Shown piece by piece: positions 1 through 5,219 of a stretch of DNA of 8,267 bases (positions within the stretch are counted from its first letter, which is position 1; each line of letters begins with the position of its first letter). The stretch lies in contig QMXA01000033.1 of the NCBI GenBank assembly GCA_003661905.1, positions 1-8,267 of the forward strand, given 5' to 3'. The position numbers were made by a program, and so were the translations under genes. Origin of the DNA: Thermoprotei archaeon. Its GTDB lineage: Archaea; Thermoproteota; Thermoprotei_A; Sulfolobales; Ignisphaeraceae. The notes beneath the pieces are model-generated. The model saw only the letters and a program-made list of their open reading frames with translations. It did no database searches and had not been told where the DNA came from.

Positions 1-366
1 CTCTACTACTTCACGTAGTTCTGCTTGGTGTCTAGCTATGCTATCTATCTTTGATGTGAATGGATTAACTTTATCAAATATTCTTCTTTCTATTCTTGGA
101 AGGATCCTCTCTATGATCTTTTCAATAGGTATTTTTCCTTCAGCTACTAATTTTTCGAGTGGTTTAGCAAGAGCTCTTTCAAGAGTACTAGGTTCAAGAG
201 TTAATTCGGGAACTTCAGGCATTGATCTTAGATCTTTGAAAATCAGATATCGGACGTAGTCTGAAGCTAATGTAAAGCCTAGAGCTTTAGCTCTTTCCTC
301 AAGTCTTCTATACTGATCTTCGGGAATTTTTATAGCAATAACTCTCTCCTTCTTCTCTGAACCCAC
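1..366 (-). CDS. Ribbon-helix-helix (CopG-like) DNA-binding protein, N-terminal part, cut by left window edge
   Basis: I translated this frame from the minus strand; it is open for 122 codons and leaves the window without a stop. Residues about 8-45 (RVIAIKIPEDQYRRLEERAK, then ALGFTLASDYVRYLI) have the ribbon-helix-helix pattern: a short alternating strand, a helix, a turn and a second helix. This fold normally binds DNA as a dimer and occurs in small regulators and antitoxins. Residues about 60-122 are proline-poor, highly charged and probably helical, which is longer than a minimal CopG protein and suggests a dimerisation or partner-binding region. The GTG at 364-366 is the only usable start after the upstream in-frame TAA. 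A TATA element 24 nt ahead of it implies a leaderless mRNA, separate from the upstream nicotinate phosphoribosyltransferase gene, whose stop is 38 nt away. The target and full length are unknown. Confidence 0.75.
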   Translation of the reverse strand, partial: MGSEKKERVIAIKIPEDQYRRLEERAKALGFTLASDYVRYLIFKDLRSMPEVPELTLEPSTLERALAKPLEKLVAEGKIPIEKIIERILPRIERRIFDKVNPFTSKIDSIARHQAELREVVE

Positions 367-384
367 AACTATACGCCCGTATCT

Positions 385-394
385 ACTTTATAAC
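385..394 (-). promoter_or_regulatory. TATA box of the ribbon-helix-helix gene
   Basis: Read on the minus strand this is GTTATAAAGT. Its centre is about 24 nt upstream of the GTG at 366, the archaeal spacing between TATA box and transcription start. Transcription would therefore begin at or next to the start codon (leaderless). It sits in the 38-nt gap just after the preceding gene's stop codon. Confidence 0.55.
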
Positions 395-404
395 TAGCAG
401 ATTA

Positions 405-1607
405 CTAAACACATCCCCCAGTAGGTTCTGGTTCTGGAATTTCATTCAATTGTTCTAGTACATAATTTCGTATTTCATTAATTGTAGGTAGAGGCCTTAT
501 TAACTTGCCATTCTCGAGGAATTTAATAAGTAGTTGCTTAGGTTTTGAACCCTCAGAGCATATTGGAGGCTCGGAATTCCAAGGAACAATGAAGTCCCTA
601 ATACCGGGTCTACATCTATATACTTGCTTCATACCTGGCATTTTACCTCTCTTAGAAATAGGTATCCATTTCCCATTCACAAATTTCTCTATGAGATCTG
701 CGCTTATGTCTATACTAGGTGGAAATGCTATTGATGTACCGACTCCAAAACCATCAACAACATCTCTTAACTCAATAACTTCGCATTCGTTAACACCACC
801 ACTTACGTATATCTTCACATTTTCATATCCATGAATCTTTAGGGCCCATCTTGCTTCTTCAACTATTAACTTCATATTGCCACGTCTACTACTTGGAGTA
901 TCGAATCTAACTCCAAATAACCTATTTCCAAGAGCCTTAGCTGCCATTAATGCCTCTACTCTTTCATCATACATAGTATCGGCTAGAGCTATGCGGGGAA
1001 CCTCTGGTGGCATTACCTTATCAAATGCTTCCCAAGCTAATTTAGGATCTCCAAATATTAGAATTAGTATGTGAGGCATAGTTCCTTTCGGTTCTAAATT
1101 TAAGTACTTGCGACTTATTACTCCTGAAACTGCGTCACAACCACCTATATACGCTGCTCTATCAAGCACTGGTGCAATTGCTGGATGAGCTGAACGTAAA
1201 CCAAAGAATAGAACTTGCTTATCGCGTGCTAATTTCTTTATCCTAGCAGCTCTTGTAGCTATACTTGTACTATGCCTAAGTGCTCCAAGTACTGCAGTTT
1301 CAAATGGGATTATGTGTTTTGCAGGCCCTTCAATAACCATTAATGGTTCAAGAGATTTGAAGATGGTTCCTTCAGGCATTGCATACACATTTACAGGCCT
1401 ATCCTCAAGAATTTTCAAGGCTTCTTCGAGACCTGCGAATACGGCCCATTCATATCCCTTAGGCAAGCTATATGCATGAAGCTCTACTCTTATAAGTGTA
1501 TTTTCGAGTCCGTAGGCTTTGAGAATTTCTATCGTTCTAACGAAGTAAACATCGGTAACGCTGCCAGAAAGTATCTCTGCTTCACTAGCAACATATAATC
1601 TCGGCAT
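405..1607 (-). CDS. pncB: Nicotinate phosphoribosyltransferase, archaeal type
   Basis: The 400-residue product should convert nicotinate, PRPP and ATP to nicotinate mononucleotide in the cytoplasm, the entry step of the Preiss-Handler NAD salvage route. Family landmarks in order are [11 protein letters not shown] (110-120), FFGLRSAHP (134-142), GGCDAVSGV (155-163), GTMPH (175-179), [10 protein letters not shown] (235-244), VSGGVNE (268-274) and DGFGVGTSI (285-293), which form the type II phosphoribosyltransferase barrel and its phosphate-binding loops. The length matches archaeal homologues such as the Thermoplasma enzyme (about 390 residues). The C-terminal region has CRPG (332-335) and CSEG (350-353), where I would expect a CxxC zinc-knuckle-like pair. 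The ATG start is supported by AAGGTG seven bases upstream and a TATA box further up. It follows glutamate dehydrogenase by 99 nt on the same strand. Confidence in the family is high; nicotinate rather than nicotinamide as substrate is inferred from the family. Confidence 0.93.
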   Translation of the reverse strand: MPRLYVASEAEILSGSVTDVYFVRTIEILKAYGLENTLIRVELHAYSLPKGYEWAVFAGLEEALKILEDRPVNVYAMPEGTIFKSLEPLMVIEGPAKHIIPFETAVLGALRHSTSIATRAARIKKLARDKQVLFFGLRSAHPAIAPVLDRAAYIGGCDAVSGVISRKYLNLEPKGTMPHILILIFGDPKLAWEAFDKVMPPEVPRIALADTMYDERVEALMAAKALGNRLFGVRFDTPSSRRGNMKLIVEEARWALKIHGYENVKIYVSGGVNECEVIELRDVVDGFGVGTSIAFPPSIDISADLIEKFVNGKWIPISKRGKMPGMKQVYRCRPGIRDFIVPWNSEPPICSEGSKPKQLLIKFLENGKLIRPLPTINEIRNYVLEQLNEIPEPEPTGGCV

Positions 1608-1614
1608 GTGTTGA

Positions 1615-1620
1615 CACCTT
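1615..1620 (-). promoter_or_regulatory. Ribosome binding site of nicotinate phosphoribosyltransferase
   Basis: AAGGTG on the minus strand is complementary to the archaeal 16S rRNA 3' end. It lies seven bases before the ATG at 1607 and supports that start. Confidence 0.65.
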
Positions 1621-1654
1621 AGTATGTTTCAAGTAGAAGAAGAGCGTAGCTGAG

Positions 1655-1660
1655 AAAAAA
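1655..1660 (-). terminator. Oligo-T transcription terminator candidate for glutamate dehydrogenase
   Basis: On the minus strand there is a run of six T within AACTTTTTTCTC, about 47 nt after the glutamate dehydrogenase stop. Archaeal intrinsic termination often needs only a T run without a hairpin. The run falls between the TATA box of the next gene and its expected transcription start, so it could stop upstream transcripts without affecting the next gene. This is a weak call without transcript data. Confidence 0.35.
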
Positions 1661-1666
1661 GTTATT

Positions 1667-1676
1667 GGTTTATAAG
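1667..1676 (-). promoter_or_regulatory. TATA box of nicotinate phosphoribosyltransferase
   Basis: The minus strand reads CTTATAAACC. The expected transcription start about 25 nt downstream (near 1647) gives a leader of about 40 nt that contains the AAGGTG ribosome binding site. This suggests the gene has its own promoter rather than depending on the glutamate dehydrogenase transcript. Confidence 0.5.
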
Positions 1677-1706
1677 TAGTGAAGGTTGAGGAAAGAAAGT
1701 AATTCG

Positions 1707-2960
1707 TTAAATCCAACCTCTTAACTTCATTGCGCTAACTACACGTTCTATTGCTAATGCTTGTGCAGCTGTTCTATAATCTACATCGCTACGTCTCTGA
1801 CAATAGTTATAGAACTTTACAAATGCATTCATCATTTTCTCATCCAACTTTCTCATGGCATCTTCTTCACTAAGCCAACCACCCATTCTATTGTTTACCC
1901 ACTCAATCCAGCTCATAGTAACTCCACCTGCATTTGCTAATATATCTGGAGCAATGAATACGCCACGTTTAAATAGTATCTCATCAGCTTCAGGAGTTAG
2001 AGGGCCATTAGCTCCTTCAACTATTATCCTAGCCTTAATTCGTGGTGCATTATCTTTTGTTATAACTCCTTCAATTGCTGCTGGTATTAATATATCTACT
2101 TCTGACTCAAGTAATTCCTCATTTGTAAGCTTCTTCTCCACATCTTCATAGTTAAGTACGGCTCCCGTTTCTCTTTTAATCCTGATAACTTCTTCAATAT
2201 TCAGCCCTCTATTGTTAAGAATTCCTCCCTTACTATCGCTTACAGCTACTACTCTGGCACCCCATTCACTTAGGAATTTAGCTGCAAATGAACCCACATT
2301 ACCAAATCCTTGAATTGCTATAGTTCTTCCCTCTAATCCTCCTAGTATTTTCTTCGCAGCTTCTCTAGCAACAACTGCTACACCATATCCTGTTGATATC
2401 ACTCTTGCCTTTAATCCCCATAATATATCAGGCTTAGCTGTCACTACTCCAAATTCCATTTTTCTAATGATGTTTATGTACTCATCAACATACCATGCCA
2501 TTACTTGGGGATCTGTATAGACATCGGGAGCTGGAATATCCCAGTCAATTCCTACAAATCTTGATAGAGCTGCAAAGTATTTTCTTGAAAGATCTTCAAG
2601 TTCTCTTCTTGATAATTTCTTTGGATCAACTTTAACACCTCCCTTACCGCCACCATATGGTAATTCTAAAAGAGCACATTTCCATGTCATCCACATTGAG
2701 AGAGCCATTACCTCACTCATAGTAACATTTGGATGATATCTAATACCTCCTTTATATGGTCCTAAAGCACTATTATGCTGACTTCTCCATCCAATAAAGA
2801 CTTTTGTTTTGCCATTATCCATTTTCATAGGTATTTTTACTTGTATAACCCTCTCTGGAACAGCTAAGATTTCAATAATCTCATCTGAAAGCCCTAGTAC
2901 TGAAGCTGCTTTCTTAAGTTGAGCTACAGCCATTTCATAGGGATCTAATTGCTTAGCCAA
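1707..2960 (-). CDS. gdhA: Glutamate dehydrogenase, NAD(P)-dependent
   Basis: This 417-residue cytoplasmic enzyme interconverts glutamate with 2-oxoglutarate and ammonia, linking amino-acid and central carbon metabolism. It has the usual archaeal length of the hexameric family. Visible landmarks are the substrate site QHNSALGPYKGGIRYHP (61-77), the catalytic lysine in PYGGGKGGV (K106), the catalytic aspartate in PAPDVYTD (D146), the Rossmann turn GFGNVG (218-223), IVEGANGP (313-320) and NAGGVTMSW (343-351). The QHNSALGPYKGG form is, as I recall, typical of crenarchaeal enzymes. NAD versus NADP preference cannot be read safely; an aspartate (D242) follows the second Rossmann strand. The start is a TTG; the next in-frame ATG is codon 10, and a strong GGGAGGGGTG five bases before the TTG decides for TTG. 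A repeated promoter region lies between it and the upstream dihydropteroate-synthase-like gene. Confidence 0.96.
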   Translation of the reverse strand: MAKQLDPYEMAVAQLKKAASVLGLSDEIIEILAVPERVIQVKIPMKMDNGKTKVFIGWRSQHNSALGPYKGGIRYHPNVTMSEVMALSMWMTWKCALLELPYGGGKGGVKVDPKKLSRRELEDLSRKYFAALSRFVGIDWDIPAPDVYTDPQVMAWYVDEYINIIRKMEFGVVTAKPDILWGLKARVISTGYGVAVVAREAAKKILGGLEGRTIAIQGFGNVGSFAAKFLSEWGARVVAVSDSKGGILNNRGLNIEEVIRIKRETGAVLNYEDVEKKLTNEELLESEVDILIPAAIEGVITKDNAPRIKARIIVEGANGPLTPEADEILFKRGVFIAPDILANAGGVTMSWIEWVNNRMGGWLSEEDAMRKLDEKMMNAFVKFYNYCQRRSDVDYRTAAQALAIERVVSAMKLRGWI

Positions 2961-2965
2961 CTCGA

Positions 2966-2975
2966 CACCCCTCCC
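2966..2975 (-). promoter_or_regulatory. Ribosome binding site deciding the TTG start of glutamate dehydrogenase
   Basis: The minus strand reads GGGAGGGGTG and ends five bases before the TTG at 2960. It offers near-perfect complementarity to the 16S rRNA 3' end. It is the strongest ribosome binding site in the window, and may offset the weak start codon. Confidence 0.75.
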
Positions 2976-2990
2976 TTTATCTGAATCCTG

Positions 2991-3060
2991 GTATAAAAGT
3001 AGTGCTTAAACCTATAAAGGGGCTATGTATAACAAAAGTTAGTACTTATACTGGTATAAA
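2991..3060 (-). promoter_or_regulatory. Promoter region of glutamate dehydrogenase with three TATA-like elements
   Basis: On the minus strand TATA-like cores occur at 3055-3060, 3013-3018 and 2992-2997. The middle one (CTTTATAGG context) predicts a transcription start near 2990 and a leader of about 29 nt that keeps the strong ribosome binding site, so it is the best candidate. The proximal one would start transcription near 2970 and cut into that site. The distal one would start near 3032. The elements are embedded in an imperfect tandem repeat, listed separately. Confidence 0.45.
2995..3060. repeat. Imperfect tandem repeat of a promoter-like unit, two copies
   Basis: Plus-strand unit 1 (2995-3018) is AAAAGTAGTGCTTAAACC followed by TATAAA. 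Unit 2 (3034-3060) is AAAAGTTAGTACTTATACT, then GG and TATAAA. The units start 39 nt apart. In addition, CTGGTATAAA occurs exactly at 2988-2997 and 3051-3060. Each unit read on the minus strand is a TATA box followed by a conserved block around AAGYACTA. This lies entirely between the dihydropteroate-synthase-like stop and the glutamate dehydrogenase start. Confidence 0.6.
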
Positions 3061-3087
3061 TATGTAAGATTACACGGGCATTAATTA

Positions 3088-4662
3088 TTAATAATCCATA
3101 CAGAGAGAGAACTCATTACTTAAATTAAATATATCTTCATCTTGAACGTAACTTCTTCCTATTCTACTAGCAATTTCAGCTTTACATAACTCATATCCTA
3201 GATATAGGGCATGCTCAGGATCTATAGATTTAATCTTATTAACAGCTTTACCTATATTCAATGCGTACTTGCTGCTAATACTTATTTTTGGAGTTCCTTT
3301 CTCTATAATTGTTGCTATAATCTCATTCCTCTCCTTATCAACACCTATAATTACTGCATCCTTCAATTCTGTTCTCGACGGTATGGAGGTTTCAGATATA
3401 TGGAGAATCTCACGAGCTATAGGTATGAGCCATTTCTTAGGTCTCTTTTCCTTCATTATCAATAAGTTAGGAGTTATATCAATGGGTGGTGAATGTTTAG
3501 CTCTAGCTATGTAATTCATATATAGAGCTTGTTTCATTTCAAATACTGAACCTTTAGTTTTCCAACTGCTTTCAGTAACTAGAATTGCTGAAGCTCCAAT
3601 TTCTATAGCTAGAGAGGCTAGAACTGCATGTATACCATGACTATCAGCATCTATTAATTCAGTAATGTTTGATGCATCTACTAGTAGTGGATATTCTTTA
3701 ATATACCTACTAGAAAGTCTCAGAGCTACTAGGCCTTCAATCATCCCAAAAAGTGGAGGTGAAATAACGGGATTGAGTATAAGTTTTCTATACCCCATTT
3801 CCTTAGCTTGTCTTGATACTTCAAATAATTCCTTAAATCTTCCTTCAGCAGAGGAGGCCCTAGTACTTTCTGGGACAAGTACAAATGCTACTTTATCTGC
3901 GAAATCCTTGTATGTTTCTAGGAATGATTTACTTAAATTCATAACTAATTCAGCACCTGATGATATAGCAGCTTCAATTTCTCTAGGGTTTAAGGAATCA
4001 ATTCCTATTGGGACATTTAATATAGTCACTAACTTCTTTACAATTCGCTCTATTTTATCGGGAATATCTGAATCAGCACTAGTACCAATTACTATGAGAT
4101 CAGTACCGCATTGAATAAATCTCTTAGCAAGTTTCATAACCTTCTGTTCATTAGTCAAAGTACCAGGAGGTATTTCGGCGAATAGCCTTATTGGAGGCCC
4201 CCTTAAGGGTATAGGTAAATTACCCACATTAAATGCTATTTTCATTCTCTTTTCCAAATTTTTTACTAGTTCATCGATAATGATACGTGACTTCTTACGC
4301 AAATAATCTTCCGCTGCTACTTTGGTTGATAACTCATTTCCACTTAATAGAGCTTCTATTGCTATCTCAACATCCCCTACATACTTCGTTCCTTTGAATA
4401 TTCTGATACCTAGACTCTTGGCTATACTCATTACATCTCCTTTCATTAATCCAGGTACTAGCACTACATCAAACTGTTTAATGAATTCATACCTCTTCTT
4501 AAATTCATTCATTAGTCTATCAGGTGTTATTAAAGCAGCAACAGGGACATTAATTACTAAAACCCCGAGCTCCAGAGCGGTTCCGTATTTTAGGGTTAAT
4601 TCTGCAACTACATCCCTAACTATAGGTTCTGCAAATTTACCGGTTACTATAAGTATCTTCAC
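3088..4662 (-). CDS. Dihydropteroate synthase-related archaeal protein, function unknown
   Basis: This 524-residue protein resembles the archaeal dihydropteroate-synthase-related family (TIGR00284-like). Residues 1 to about 150 form a distinct N-terminal domain beginning MKILIVTGKFAEP, with GKF and VPGLMKGDV (68-76). Residues about 160-400 form the pterin-binding-type TIM barrel: GTSADS (193-198), VPIGIDSLNPREIEAAISSGAELVMNLS (about 217-244), then ASNITELIDADSHGIHAVLA (330-349) and TESSWKTKGS (363-372). The last 100 or so residues form a separate C-terminal domain. True dihydropteroate synthase is about 280 residues, so this is a larger three-part protein. The family has no reaction I can state with confidence; a role in archaeal pterin or C1-carrier metabolism is only inference from the barrel. 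The start is GTG, supported by AAGGTGA six bases upstream. No pterin genes are adjacent. It is transcribed divergently from the thioredoxin-like gene. Confidence 0.85.
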   Translation of the reverse strand: MKILIVTGKFAEPIVRDVVAELTLKYGTALELGVLVINVPVAALITPDRLMNEFKKRYEFIKQFDVVLVPGLMKGDVMSIAKSLGIRIFKGTKYVGDVEIAIEALLSGNELSTKVAAEDYLRKKSRIIIDELVKNLEKRMKIAFNVGNLPIPLRGPPIRLFAEIPPGTLTNEQKVMKLAKRFIQCGTDLIVIGTSADSDIPDKIERIVKKLVTILNVPIGIDSLNPREIEAAISSGAELVMNLSKSFLETYKDFADKVAFVLVPESTRASSAEGRFKELFEVSRQAKEMGYRKLILNPVISPPLFGMIEGLVALRLSSRYIKEYPLLVDASNITELIDADSHGIHAVLASLAIEIGASAILVTESSWKTKGSVFEMKQALYMNYIARAKHSPPIDITPNLLIMKEKRPKKWLIPIAREILHISETSIPSRTELKDAVIIGVDKERNEIIATIIEKGTPKISISSKYALNIGKAVNKIKSIDPEHALYLGYELCKAEIASRIGRSYVQDEDIFNLSNEFSLCMDY

Positions 4663-4668
4663 TTTAAG

Positions 4669-4675
4669 TCACCTT
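4669..4675 (-). promoter_or_regulatory. Ribosome binding site deciding the GTG start of the dihydropteroate-synthase-related gene
   Basis: AAGGTGA on the minus strand lies six bases before the GTG at 4660-4662. A nearer upstream ATG (4677-4679) is in another frame and stops after six codons, so the GTG is the supported start. Confidence 0.65.
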
Positions 4676-4716
4676 TCATAGAAGTGCTGAGTTACGGACT
4701 AAAAGTTGTTGGTGGA

Positions 4717-4726
4717 ACTTTTAAAG
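4717..4726. promoter_or_regulatory. TATA box, possibly shared by two divergent genes
   Basis: The plus strand reads ACTTTTAAAG with a palindromic TTTAAA core, so it can be read in both directions. To the right it predicts transcription from about 4747, with a leader of about 17 nt before the thioredoxin-like ATG. To the left it predicts a start near 4697, with a leader of about 35 nt containing the AAGGTGA site. It is the clearest TATA-like element in the 101-nt divergent spacer, but whether both directions use it is inference. Confidence 0.45.
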
Positions 4727-4763
4727 AGACCTTAAGTAAAAAGGCTCTCTGGGTAGCTAAGTG

Positions 4764-5219
4764 ATGTCTAGGGATGAGGAGGAGTTTGAGACCTTACTGG
4801 AGAAATTACTAGAGAAGCTTGTTGAATCTCTTAGACGTGAGAGAGAGGCGGAAGCAATACAAAAAATAACATTAGTGAAGGAAGTAAAGGAAATTATTGG
4901 AAGGAAGTCTTTTGAAGAATTTATAAGGAGTAATAGGGTTGCCATAATATGCTTTTATAGTCCACGATGCCCAGCTTGTAAGAGATATTTACCAGTATTC
5001 AATAGTATTGCTAAGAAATTCTCTCCAAGAATAGCATTTGGAGTACTTAATATTAAAGATTCCAGAAATAGAGAAATAGTCCTTGATAAGGAGGTATTTA
5101 TAATCCCCACAACTACTATATATGTAGATGGAAAGGAAGTAACTAAGAAAACAGGTTATATGGATGAGGAGGAATTAACACTATTCATAGAGATAAATAC
5201 TAAACTTACGCAGAAGTGA
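4764..5219 (+). CDS. Thioredoxin-like protein with N-terminal charged helical extension
   Basis: The product is a 151-residue cytoplasmic thioredoxin-fold protein. The redox site CPAC (residues 69-72; bases 4968-4979) follows a hydrophobic strand IICFYSP, and the cis-proline is in IIPTTTIYVDG (P115), so the catalytic essentials for dithiol-disulfide exchange are present. Residues about 4-45 precede the fold and are rich in Glu, Lys, Arg and Leu (EEEFETLLEKLLEKLVESL), so probably an amphipathic helix or coiled coil. Ordinary thioredoxins are about 105-110 residues. There is no signal peptide or membrane segment. The CPAC site differs from the CGPC of classical thioredoxin, so it may be a specialised reductase partner or chaperone. 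I chose ATG 4764; an adjoining GTG at 4761 directly follows an in-frame stop and would add one residue. No clear ribosome binding site is visible. It converges on leucyl-tRNA synthetase with no base between the stops. Confidence 0.85.
   Translation: MSRDEEEFETLLEKLLEKLVESLRREREAEAIQKITLVKEVKEIIGRKSFEEFIRSNRVAIICFYSPRCPACKRYLPVFNSIAKKFSPRIAFGVLNIKDSRNREIVLDKEVFIIPTTTIYVDGKEVTKKTGYMDEEELTLFIEINTKLTQK

Noticed and set aside
38..259. Plus-strand open frame of 73 codons
   Set aside because: It lies opposite the ribbon-helix-helix coding frame, which has a recognisable fold, and shows no family resemblance or promoter of its own.
505..1074. Two plus-strand open frames opposite nicotinate phosphoribosyltransferase
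   Set aside because: The minus strand encodes a full conserved enzyme here; these frames are low-complexity shadows without ribosome binding sites or recognisable motifs.
3665..4114. Plus-strand open frame of 149 codons opposite the dihydropteroate-synthase-related gene
   Set aside because: It is Ser-, Leu- and Ile-rich as expected from the complement of this coding sequence, and the minus-strand protein is conserved through the region.
4759..4767. Possible box C (GTGATGT) of a C/D guide RNA
   Set aside because: It differs from RUGAUGA at the last base, coincides with the thioredoxin-like start, and no properly spaced D box with inner C'/D' pair was seen.
4757..4945. Minus-strand open frame opposite the thioredoxin-like N-terminus
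   Set aside because: It is a Ser- and Leu-rich shadow produced by Glu- and Lys-rich codons on the plus strand.
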